A stretch of 64,000 nucleotides of DNA from Linepithema humile (lineage: Eukaryota; Arthropoda; Insecta; Hymenoptera; Formicidae). The stretch's first letter is position 1; each line of letters starts with the position of its first letter. The notes below the pieces were generated by a model that saw only the letters and a list, made by a program, of their open reading frames with translations, was not told where the DNA came from and made no database searches. Below, piece after piece: positions 35,764 to 48,300 of this stretch. The stretch spans positions 22,890,532 to 22,954,531 of the forward strand of contig NC_090131.1 in NCBI RefSeq assembly GCF_040581485.1. Direction: 5' to 3'. Made by a program: the position numbers and the translations under genes.

Positions 35764-38700
35764 GACTATTTGAATATTTCTATAACATAAATTGTGTAAT
35801 AAAATTAACTTTACATTATATTTATGCCAGAAATCATTTTTTATAGTCATTATTTTTATGGCATAGCAATTAATCTCAATATAAATATTACACTGACAAG
35901 GTAATGCGTATTATTTATCCGATAAAATTTTTGAAATTCGTATTTTTTCCTCTAAAACTTTTATTTCTCCGCTCGTCTAAATCGATATAAATTTTACTAT
36001 ATTAGTGATTAATTTTATATTATATAAACAGCGTGATAATACTATGTGTCTACTTGTTACCGAATGGTTCACATTCCATTAATACGCAGGCATTCAGGTG
36101 GTTCCAGTACATACACATTATTGCAGAAGCACGTCGGTCCACAAGCATAAAGCATATAGGCATATTGCAATATTGTTAGGCGTATGTTGTCGAATTATCA
36201 ACGTTTAATTGAAATCCTTCAAAGTAAATCAGTCATATTTCAAGTTTCCAGAGTTTCTATAAATTAACAAATAAGAATAGAGAACTGTGGTATAAAAAAA
36301 GTAAAACTAGATAATGACTTATAAAAAAAATATTTTCTACATATTAACTAATGCAGGAATGGAAATAGATTTTGAAATCTAATAAACTCTTAAATATTAG
36401 AAATGCAAGGCTTTTAAACAGAGAGCCTTCGGAACAATAGGACAAACATGTCTGGACTTAATTAATGACATGTTGATGAACCGATAACTGGAAATCGCTG
36501 TAATTAACAACTGAGATGACTTAACCGGATATTACCTCAAGGAAGCGGCAAAAACTTCTTCTAAGGGTTAATCTGTTTAAGATTGATTGGATGGAAAGAA
36601 TTCTTTTCTCGCTGAGTAAGAATAAAACGATCATGGGCATTAAGAGCTCATTCAACTTTTAAATTCAACTTATATTGAATTCTACTTATTAAACTCTGAC
36701 AATTGTGAGAAGGAACGGAATAAGTGCATTCTCATTTTTCTTTGTTTAGTTGATTACAAATATGCAAGAATATTATATTATAGAATTTTATTTTATAATC
36801 ACACATGCGAGGTAAATACATATCGTATTTCTACAAACACGGAGAATACAATTTTATTAATGAATATATATGTATAATTAATATAAAATAATTTTTTTAC
36901 CAAAATAATTACAAAAAGTAAAAATTTGTGTTATACATATTTTATTTGAAAATATAAAATTTATATTAAATTTTAATTAATTTAATATTGAAATGCTGAT
37001 TTATCTAATTACCTTTGTATTGCTTTTACGCACAAGTAATAATAATTGCTACAAAAAGTTGTACTATTACATCGTGATAAAAACAAAATTTGTTTTTTTA
37101 TTTGTCGTATCTTATGTTAATTAACGTGCATCCATAACGGCTTTTCGTCGAAAGAAAATCTAATTTTAAATAGCTCTTATAGCTGGTAAGATGCACGAGT
37201 TAAAATCTGATTACACTTCTTCTGCTTGGCAAAACTTAAAGTGGTGCCCAGCTAAATTACTGCTTAGACGGTGCTTAAAGTATAGCCCATAATCTGATCG
37301 GCCGTCTCTTTACGCTGAGTCCAGCAATTTAGTCGTAAAGTGGTTTTAATTAGACTTTATGAGACATAATGCACTTTTCACGTTTCACGATTTCGAAATA
37401 AATAACAGAACGATATGTTTGATTTCAATATTATCAATAAATGCACAGTTGAAAGTAATACATATACGTGTGTGTGCCAAGTGGCATATATTTACATTTT
37501 AATTAATTCTCTTTTTTAAGCAACCTTGTCGTTTATTGCCATATCGTTTATATATAACCTTAGTACATATTCATTACGCTAGGAATTTCCATTTTTTCGC
37601 TTTAAAGTATTGCACCAACTAACGCCCTAATTCTGTCGTGAGTAATACTCGAATATATTCGAGGATATATTGTCGCAAGAAAATATGTTACGATCACATG
37701 AAACATATACGGAGCGCGCAATGTGTTGAAATCTGAATATATAAAGCAGGTTGATGGGAATGTCGCGTAATCTTCCAGCTGATCTTACTCGTAAATAATG
37801 TTCATGCGTGTATGTGACGGTATACGTAATGCGTACTTCTACGATTTCACGGATAGCCTGGTTTTAATTTTAGTCGGATTATTATTTATTTTTTTTTATC
37901 GTGCTTATTTTGTTATAATTATAATGGAACATATGTTGCTATTAAATGTAATTATTTGATACATAAATTGAACTAAAATAAAATATATGTATATTTAAAC
38001 AAGATCTTGCATATATCTGTGCAAAATATTATTCTCTCAATGTTGAATTTACAATCGGCTATTTTCAAATTATTATTTGACAAGTGGCATTTAAAGCGCT
38101 AAATTGTAGTTAAAATTAGATGAAAACTACTTAAAGGGAAATCCTACACTTGCACGTATAGTAGATAAAACTTTCGTTGCATTACTTAAAAGGATATACG
38201 TGTTCGAGTAAATGAAAACTGTGATTTGCCGCAAACTTCGGTTATGCAAAGCGGTTGGACATTTTCCTCGGTGAAACGAATGCATCGTTATGGGTGAAGT
38301 GTAGCGAAGTGCGGTAAAGTGCGACGATGTTTGCCCACGGAACCGGAAGTAATGCGCGAAAATGCGACGACGATATGCAAATTGTAGCAATTTTGAATCT
38401 ACGAGACAATCGCAGCAAAACTCTAAGACGTTGTTTAAAATGTACATAAAACAGTTTAATGATTATAAGACTTTAATCCTCTTCGAGAGCTATGCGTCTT
38501 ATTATTAAATTTAAGTAAATAAAGTTTCTTATTTATTGTCGGTTTTTTATAACTTAAAGTGTTATATGAAAGAAAATTATCTACTATTTGTCTGTTTGAT
38601 ATTTTAGTACCACAAATACTCGACTACAAATTGTTTCGACCACAAATATTAAATGTTTTTGTATATCATATATATATATACATATGTATATAAGATATAT

Positions 38701-40841
38701 TTTCCACAAATATTCTACAATTTAATAAACTAAATTAAAGATTGCAATATATTTTTAAACATTTGTTTGACAAATAATGAAATAGCCGTGCACTCTTTAT
38801 TAGTACTGCCGCAAATGAAAATAACGCTTAAATATAATGCGATTATAGTACGGATAAAAGAAACGCACGCAAAACGGCAGTAGAGAACGCGAGCAAAGTA
38901 AAAAGGCAGGCCGGTATGCGCTAACGTTTGCGTTTCCGCGCTTGAACAAGGAATTGATAATACGGTGTAATCCCATTTTAGCGCATTATATGCAAAAAAA
39001 GCCAAGTAAATGCGGAAATCGCGAAAATGCTGACATCCGTTTCATTCCGCATGTATCGTTGCCGCGGGATTTTGTACGCGCACGCGGGATTACTTTCAGC
39101 TGACTATAAGCCCAAGTAATACCTAGAAATTGCATTATTTAAATGCCGTCGTATGATTTATGACGCTCGCTCCGCGACCACCAAATAATTTCATATAAGA
39201 AGCGCAATCTCGAACAGAGGGTTAGCGCGAGTAAAAATCTAATTCCGCTAATACCGCGAGCGAAATGTCTTAAATCTTTTTCGCACGTTATAAAAGCGGC
39301 CAAGAAATCTCTGTGAATGTGTACAATAGATTGCGGTAACTAAAAACATACATGAAGAAATGGCGAGAATGTCATAACAGTTTTTCGTTCTTTTAGTAAA
39401 TCGCTTTTGGTAAACGCGGTAATACGAAAGACGTGAGATATATTATATATTTTGTTTCTCTTAAACTACACGTGTCAGATTTAAAAAAATATTCCTCACG
39501 TGCGAAAGAGGTCAAAGACATAACGTGTCAGCGTGTATGTGTACATTATACACGTTTAAAGTTTGAGACATTTGCATATCTTCCGTTTATGTGTGCGCTG
39601 AACTGCCGTACCACCTGCGATGTAATAATCGTTACTTCACTTAGCTGCCTCGTTAATGCAGCGCGGAAGTACAAAGGAAAACATTGTATGAGCACTCAAC
39701 TTTCGCAAAATGTAACTGATTGGCAAGAAAGACTTCCTCCAACAGCGTTATTTCAATTTATCAACAAAGGGAGAACAACAGCTGAGTCGCTCAATATATA
39801 TGCAATATTCCAATGCAACGCAGGAACGATTTATATTCTAAAATAATATTGGACTGAAAAGACCGGTATTTATGCGAATTAACGCTACCAATAATAATTT
39901 CAGATTACAGTAGTTAAGGTGTTTATGGAGTTACTTTAGCAGCTAGTTTGCTGTTAGCTATAATTCACAAAGTCGCATGCTTATACATTGGTAAATCCTC
40001 GGTATTATCATTTTCGCAAGTTGGCTTAGAAATGTGATTTATAATGTACAGAGTCTCTCGTGTAGCATTACTTTTGGAAAAAGAATCCTCACCGAACTTA
40101 CAAAAACATTTGCCATTCATTTAGAACTTTAAAAGTTTAATTCTGGTGAGAGAAAACGCGATTGTAGATGAAATTCGGTTAGACGTTGGCTGCAGTAGAT
40201 ATAACTACGTACAGTCAAATAATATTTGCTAAGTATATATTGTTCAATTGCAAAGCTTCATAAACAATAGTAACACGATTTGAATATTAACTAGACAACG
40301 CGCTGTGAAACCATTTGGTTTGACATCCCTCTGCGGGTTACCATAAGTGTCATTGTACAACCAACGTCAATATCTGGCAACTCGCGTAGGATCAATTTCA
40401 GCGGATTCAAGTGACGAACGTGCCGAGTGTACAGGAACGGATATAGAAAGTTTCAAGAGATGGCGAACAAAAATTAAAAGAGTTTCGCCCGTTAAACCCG
40501 CATACAACAAATCTTTTTTGCATTCAAAGAGAGAGAAAGAAATGAGACGGTATTAAAAACATTCGAAAAAATTATTTTATTCTATTTTTAAATTTATCAA
40601 GCTGCTTATATCAAAACTAGTTTATAAACTTTTAAGACATTAAAATTTTTTTTAACCAATATGTAGATATTATACAGATTTTTTAATCAATATATGGATT
40701 CAAAACGCGTACACAAAAAGTTTGGAAAATCTTTGCGTTACATTTTTCACAGAATTTTTCACAGAATTTCCGCAAGTCACCCTCCCTCGGTTGTATCTAA
40801 AAATGAAATCAATCATCAGGAACAAAAGCGTACTGCAAAAC

Positions 40842-40881
40842 AAGGAACGCTTGTATTGCAAAACAATATCAAGCGTTCCTT
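40842..40881. repeat. 17-bp hairpin with one bulge
   Basis: AAGGAACGCTTG-TATTG (40842-40858) pairs with CAATA-T-CAAGCGTTCCTT (40864-40881) around a 5-base CAAAA loop. Only one base is unpaired. No coding context. It is unusually stable for this AT-rich region. Confidence 0.75.
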
Positions 40882-42177
40882 CTGGTGTAATCTGAAGTGT
40901 TAGGATTTGGCGAATTGTTTTCGAGCCAGCTCCAATACAATCCGTAATTAGTGGGAAACGAACATCAGCTTTAACGGGACTATTGTTCGTTCGCTAAATC
41001 GACGTTGAGATATAACAATGGCGCATCGTGTGCATTTTACACGTGTTGGGCACGAAGTACACACATACAGTGACTAAAAGAGGCACAATCAGCCTACCAA
41101 AACAATACGTAAGTTACAGTACTAAGATTGATTCGTCGATACCTGACACATCAATGCAACGTCATGCGCAGTGCGCTATACGCTGAGAAGTTACGGTATT
41201 CATCTGTCGTATTGAATCGACAAGGCAACTAGCATTGGATCGATCGCACGATATCTGCTAATTAAGTCCAGAGTTAACTAAGCGTTATTTTTTACTTTCT
41301 GCTTAAATAATTGCATTACAGCCATCTAGATTATTTTGCATTAATATATCATTTCACGAGATATTTTTCAGGAAAAAATTTCGACAATATCGAATTTTAA
41401 ATAAAAGTCTAAAATATAATTTTTTATTTTATTTAAAGAAATTTAAAGTGCTTTTTAAAAATTAATAATAAAAAATATATTACAGATATATAAGTTATCA
41501 GATTTGTTAAAAGAGTATTCCAATTTCTGAAGCTCTAATTTTATTAGAAATCACAAAGTAATTTTATATTCGAGATCCTGTTGCTCGAGCTGTTATTTAT
41601 TTTCCCTAGTTAAGCTTCAAAGAAACCCCATTGACCTTAATCGATTCACTTATAATGATGCAGTTGTTTCTTTTTTTGTTTCGAAATTTGCAGCTTTCTA
41701 GAGACGCGTCGTTAACACTGACAATGAGCAGTAGATAAGGTTCAGTTGTCGGAAACGAATGCTGGCCTGCGAATCGTATATTGGACAAAAGGTGTCGACT
41801 TTAAAACGGTAATAAACTCCTTTCTCTGTGCCATCTATTGTTTTGCAGTACGCCACATTAAAAAAGACGGGACTAAAAGAGTATAGAAATAAGATAGAAT
41901 AATTAGAAAGTGATATAACATTGAAAACTGCTTAACACTAATTGTAAGTTACAGAATTGCCGATTATATAATTCGACCTTGATATGATTGAGTTTAAAAT
42001 TTTAAAGGATTTTCAATGCAACAATCACATTTTTATTACGATTCTGCGATCAAAAATTTTTTTCCACAGAAACACTAATACAAACATATATCGTATAACA
42101 ATTAAATAATAGCGGGTTGCAAAAGTAAATTTTTTACATGACGTACTTGCTTGAACGATTTTATGAATACAAGAAAA

Positions 42178-42257
42178 GTTCGCAAATAACAACTGAAATT
42201 TGGCATGCTATTGAAAGGTTCGCAAATAGCAACTAGAATTTGGTGTGCTATTTTTAA
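42178..42257. repeat. Two-copy tandem repeat, 40-bp unit
   Basis: Unit 1 (42178-42217) and unit 2 (42218-42257) both start GTTCGCAAATA and share AATTTGG..TGCTATT. A handful of substitutions separate the copies, so it is an old local duplication. Confidence 0.75.
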
Positions 42258-42961
42258 TTTGCATATGATACCATGTAACGATATTTTTGTTTGATATGCC
42301 TTAACACTGAAATAACAGCAACGTTTCAGTATTACTAATAATTAAAATATCAGACGAAATTAAAACGTGACCTTTTGATATAAGCACCATTCAATCATAC
42401 GTGCTTATAATGAAACACAAACGACATTTTCTCTGATAAAAATGGTCAGGTAAAATAGTTAATTGAGAACCAGATTGTCTCTTTTATTTCCGTTTTCAAT
42501 TTTATTTCTCCCTCCATCTCCCCCCCGCCCTCTCTTTCTCTCTCTTTATTTCTTTGATATACTAAATCAGATTTTTAATAATATCAATTTCTGTTAAACA
42601 AAATATAAATAAAATAATTTATTAAAAGTTATCTGAATAATCAAAATACTAAGCTCTTTTTTATTTTAAATAATTTTTCTTAAAAATTAGTAGATTACAT
42701 TTTAAAATATCTTTATTTTTTTATGTAATCTTTAATAAAGTTTTTTTAATATAGTGTTTTTGCATTCGAGAAATGTCGCGTTTGAGAAATTTGTATAAAG
42801 CTTAAGAAAAAATATGGTGTCTTCCGTCAAGTCCCTTCGGTGCACAATTATTTCAAGATTGTATAATAATGCGGACATCAACGAGCACTTCAGTCTTTCG
42901 GAAGTACACGATGCGTCCCTGCTGGCATCGTGTTCGCCGCGTTGTTACTCGCGTGCGCGTG

Positions 42962-42991
42962 CTCTCTCTCTCTCTCTCTCTCTGTCTCTCT
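42962..42991. repeat. (CT)n microsatellite
   Basis: About 30 bases of CT dinucleotide with one G interruption, at the edge of a GC-rich island. Confidence 0.9.
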
Positions 42992-45293
42992 TTGCGCTTG
43001 AATTAATTAATTAATCGACCCGCCGGACCGCGTCCCGCTGAGGAAAGCGTTCTTCCCACAATTTCCCGACTTCGCCACTTTCTAGCGCCGCGGCACATAT
43101 AAATCATAGAACGCACGGCGCTCCTCCCGTGGTTCGCATATAAATCAAAGTCCGCGGCGCGGGGATGGGCTGCACTCTTTGCCGTCGCGGTGGGTGCGTA
43201 TCTCCGCGACGCCGTGCACGTAGCCGGTGCACAGAATTTGCATTTTCCACGGAAACATATGGCATTGATAGCGGATTGTGTTTTTTACCGCCGCAGCGAG
43301 CGTTTACATCGTACCGAGTGATAACTAATTCGCCGTATCGGGGCTTACGTGACGAGAAGACAAACGCGTTCCGGGTGTCGTAACACCGAGATAGATACCT
43401 CTGGTGCATCCCATCAACCAGTTCATTTAGTAATACGAACCACCGAATGCGACAATATCGTGTTTCTACGGGGATATATTTACTCAGTGCTGCTTCCTTC
43501 GATTAATCCATCAATGCTATCGAATTTTCAACTCTAATTAGTGTTTATACTACTTTACTTCGCTGATTTTAAAGTTATGTTTACTTTTTTTAGAAAGAAT
43601 TGAAATGTTAATCCGGACATTTTGAGAGAGAGATCACTATTAAATATGTTAGTGATAATCCAATCCAATCCTATTTTTTACATAAACTTTATATGACTTT
43701 ATGAGTTATTTATTTCGATGAATTTGAATATACATGGAACATAAATTTTTCACAAATAAAATCATAAATTTACAAGCAGTCGTCGTTGTTTTGCTTATTC
43801 GTTTGTTCGAGCTTCGATCCGCGATTCGGTTTCACATATTTTTCTCACGCCGTTTTATCGGCCAAGAAAGCTGTGCCGGGTGTCAAATAAATAATAACGC
43901 GAAATATGCCGTTCCCCAGGGGATTAACCAATCTGCTTCCCCGTTTGAAATTAGAAACCTCGACTGAGTTACGGTGCAAGGGAAAAAAAGCCAATTCCGA
44001 TATACGAATTTCCAATTCCCAAAGTGGCTAAAATATCGTCGAGGCTACCCCTTAGGTTCTCGTTTCTGACGTTCTCTGATAGCGAGCACGAAATACGAGC
44101 GATGCAATCATAGGCAAGCTACTGTGATTAACTATGGATCATCATCATTACACGGTAGATTACGCAGTAGATTACGCTGAATACTAAGATTGCGTCTATA
44201 TTCTACGTGGATAAGCGCGAATATGTGAATGATGAGATCATACTGTAAAGCAATAAGATTGGAATAAAGCTACATTAAAAATGAAAAGAAAAAAAAGAGG
44301 AATATTTTAAAAAGACAGCTACAAAAGCTAGCTAGCTGTTATTTTTTATTTTATCCTTAATCATACTGGTCTAATGGCATACTGAGTAGTTTGAAAAATT
44401 TATAAGAAATATAAATATGATAGTTTCTTGAAACCCCTTGCAAAATTAATTGAAACTTTCGAGATGGATATTTTACCCGCTTTGCAGTGAAGTTGATACA
44501 ATATGAATGTCGCTATTTTTGAGCGGCGCTTAAAAATTACTGTCAGATTGTTTTTATAATTATTTTGATTTTGCCACGATTAAAAGTGACAACAAATAAA
44601 TTGAGGTTGAATGTTGCGAATTAGCTTGTTAAACTCTACCATTAGGAAGACCACTAGCGTCTGAAGTATGTGTCGTATCGGTGGAAATTATTATTATCGG
44701 TTAGCGTTCTCTGCTCTCGGACGCTTGAACGCTTTCACGAGCAAAGTGCACAAGAAGCGTGCATCGTTAACAAGCAAAGTGCCTGTATATGTATACGTTG
44801 CTTGAAATACAGGCCAATTATATTACTGAAATGGAACGTGATCGAAATTATCCATGGAAGGGAAATTTGAGTTCAGATCTTGTAATATATAAATATATTG
44901 GAAATTTACATTTCTAATTATATTTATAGACTAAATATGTATATAGCAAATTATACTGATCTATTTATCCAATTTTTGAGGTACTATCGTAAATACACAA
45001 AGTTAAATTTCACGCCCACGTTTTTATTTAACTTTGATACAAAAATACATGTTTGAAAAAGATTCGTCAGATTAAAAAGCCACGATCCGATAAAACGAAG
45101 CACACCAAAAACGACGAAATAGACAACCAACGCAGATTTTTACTTCAACGAGGCGTCAAGAGCACGCTAGCAAAGGGGAAAGTAATTAATCCCTGTCCTA
45201 CCATTTGGCAGATACCTACATCGAAAGGGTCGTACGAAAATGAAAATCCCGCCGCTTCACTCTTGAACGGCAGCAAATTGAGTCGAAGTTTGA

Positions 45294-45318
45294 TTTTTTT
45301 TTTTTTTTTTTTTTTTTT
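45294..45318. repeat. Poly-T tract
   Basis: 25 consecutive T on the plus strand. It sits inside a 186-codon TTG-started open frame and reads there as a run of Phe, one reason not to believe that frame. It could be the poly-A tail of a minus-strand retroposed sequence, but no parent sequence was recognised next to it. Confidence 0.85.
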
Positions 45319-48300
45319 CATTTGTCCACACGGAGTCGTTTATTCGCGAGAGACGGACAAGCACTTCAACCAATTCGAAACACCGACCCAGCTCTACGAT
45401 ACTCCACGCCGACGGTATCGGTTGGAAAAAAAATCCGAGTGCCGGTTGTCGCGAGAGTTCGCTTCCATTTCAGATTTAGGTTGCGATAAATACAAGCCGG
45501 ACTGCTCCGCCAGATCTGCCGTGCTCGCTTGTTTCCTGGCCAGTGGTTATCTCAACGGCAGGCCGGCCCGCATGAAGCTTTTCAGAAAAAAAAACTCGTC
45601 CAAGGCCGAGTGAGTGGCCATCTATGGTAACACGGTACCTCGGATGGGTAGCCTTTAACCTACGCGGAAGAAGAGTCAGAAAAATTCGTGAACCATGCAG
45701 CCGTCGCTTTAGCGTGCGTGCGCTATAAACTCTGTCGCGAATACCGCTCGATTTCTCCCATGATAGCGTGTTTTCATCGAGGCTCCGTCATCTCGGACAG
45801 CGTAAAACGCCGCTAGATTACCGCTTTTCGTCGAGCGACGTTATCGTACTCGATCTCGACGATGAGCACGTAAAACCAACCTTGAGTTATCAGCCGTGCG
45901 CGAATATAATACGAAGTGCAATTTAATAAAATTAACGACAATATATAATAAAATTAACGTACGACACTATATCATAAATTAATATCACATTTTCTTTATT
46001 ACTAGATCAAATTAATTGTGCAATTAAATATTTTTATCGCGTTATTACAGTAATGCTTCGGGAAGTAATTACACCTCTATTGAACGGCGAACAGGATATA
46101 TTCTCTGCAATTGTAAATGAATAATAATATCCAAATAAATAACAATAATCCGATAATAAATATTAATTCTCCACGAGTTCCTTCTTCATGGCAGCATTTG
46201 ATAGATAATTAATTTCTCATTAACACGAATCGAAAAATTATAATATGCAAACAATATATAGTGCATTGGATTAATGTATGAAGCATTGTCCCGGGCGATA
46301 AATAAATTTATACAAATTTACACAAATGAGAAATGTGGAAGTACACGTGTGTGTTACTTAAATATCATTTAAATTTATTTCACGGGACTCATTTTTCTGC
46401 CGTACTGTAATCTTTCTTTTGATCGCATTGTAATCGCGACAACCGTACACTCGCGACGAAGTTTCTTCAAAGATAAAATTGCCAGTGTAGTTATCGACGT
46501 CGTTGTTCAAGCCCTTGTAAAAATCGTCTTCCCGTTTTTCGTTACTGAAGCACGGTTATTACATCAGCGAAAAACTTTTCAATTGGATTATAAAGTTTTC
46601 TGGACAGGCGTAATTTCCACAGCAACGGCGAAGCGGCGGAATTATCAAATCACTTCTGTATATAAGCAAATAAATGAAAAAAAATTTACGCGGTCGTTAA
46701 ATTTAATTTTTTTGTCCGCATTAAAATACTGAGATAATATTCATAAACTCGAACTTTAAAAATACATACTGTTTCAACATAGTTACGTTGAAACTTGTTA
46801 TTAAATATTATTAGAAAACAGATGGTTGCGTGTAATTGCACATATTGCTAATTTTTTCTACTGTTTTAAAAATTTGAAAATAAAAAAAAAGCATTTATAA
46901 CTCCCCCCCCCCAAAAAAAAAGTTTTTTCTGCGCGCATATTTATGTGAATTTTTTGCACAATTTTAATGGAATGAATAAGTCCTGAGAATGTTTTAATGT
47001 AAAAATTTTTTTGCGTTGTCGCAATCTACACAATACATAAACAAGAAAATGTATATTTTTGCATAACGTAGCTTACTCCTTTCGTCATCTCAGAGGTGGA
47101 CGTGACATTGCGTCGTAGACTTTTAACGTAACTATTCACAAAGGATGACGCGACAAAGCTGAATTTCCCGGAAACAAAGGTGCAGGTTGCGAAACAGAGC
47201 GACACTCGTGTAACATCTCGACGGCATGTCGGGAACGGAGCCCTCGCGCTTGCAAGGAGCGCTTGTCGTTTCCACATTAACGCGTCTTAACATAACGCCC
47301 CGAGCCATGCAATGCACAAATATCTCGCTGACACACATGTTACCGCGACGCCTTATTATCTGCGCGATGACTTTATATCCGCATTACGCGCCCGCGTTGG
47401 GAAAACGATCATCGTCACTGCTTTCGACGACCGACGTGAAAAATATGTTTTCGCCACTGCACAGGGTATTTGAAATTTATTGTTAAGACGCGAAGGATGA
47501 AGGCGAGAGGGATTCGCATTCGCGAATGGAGTTGGAAAAGTTGCGTGGGTGTTCTTCGGGGTCGCCGTGCTGTCGCATTGTAAAATAGCAGCGAAGTGTA
47601 CGTAATCCATCGAGATTGCGGCGGCGCCTCGGATTTACGGAGGAGAGCCGGACCTCACGGCATTTCTGCTTTTACAAGCAGATTGGATCGTACCCGCCCG
47701 GGTTTCATGCCCCGATCGGAATCGTGAAATTCGCGCCGGGCGAGCAGCCAAGCTTCAGTTGGTTATCCAATGGCGCTCATCTGATAAATACGAAAGCCGC
47801 CTCTTAATAAAACTTGCCGCTGCACCGGATTATCGCGCCAACGAGTTGTCCTCGATTCCGCTCGTGTCCGGTCAAACTTTTCAACGCGTTTACTTAGGAC
47901 GCGTTTTCATTTCCCACAGCGCGGGATGATGCATACCGTTAAATGTATGCAGATAATCTCTAGGAGAACTGCTTTTCATTATATACCATAGTAATTACAG
48001 TGCCCAACGAATACGAAGCGAAATGATGTTGCCGCAATTCGAAATATCAAATCGTATTTGCACATTTGAGTCGTTTAGCGGATTGCACTAGAAAATCGAT
48101 CTAGAAATGTTGAATTTTAGTTCATAAATTGGTATCAATAGCGATTGCAAAATACCTCATTATATCATTGATCAAAATGTAGATGGGCATACGTAAATAA
48201 TAATAATAATTATGTGATACGGTAATTAACATTCTATATGCATGTGCAACAATTATGATGCAAAAATCACAATATATATTTCATTATTGAAAGGATTTAG

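Noticed and set aside
39433..39846. 137-codon open frame on the plus strand
   Set aside because: GTG start, no domain, and no splice or promoter context.
45053..45613. 186-codon open frame on the plus strand
   Set aside because: It starts at TTG, contains a 25-base poly-T read as Phe, and has no domain; it is most likely chance in GC-rich DNA.
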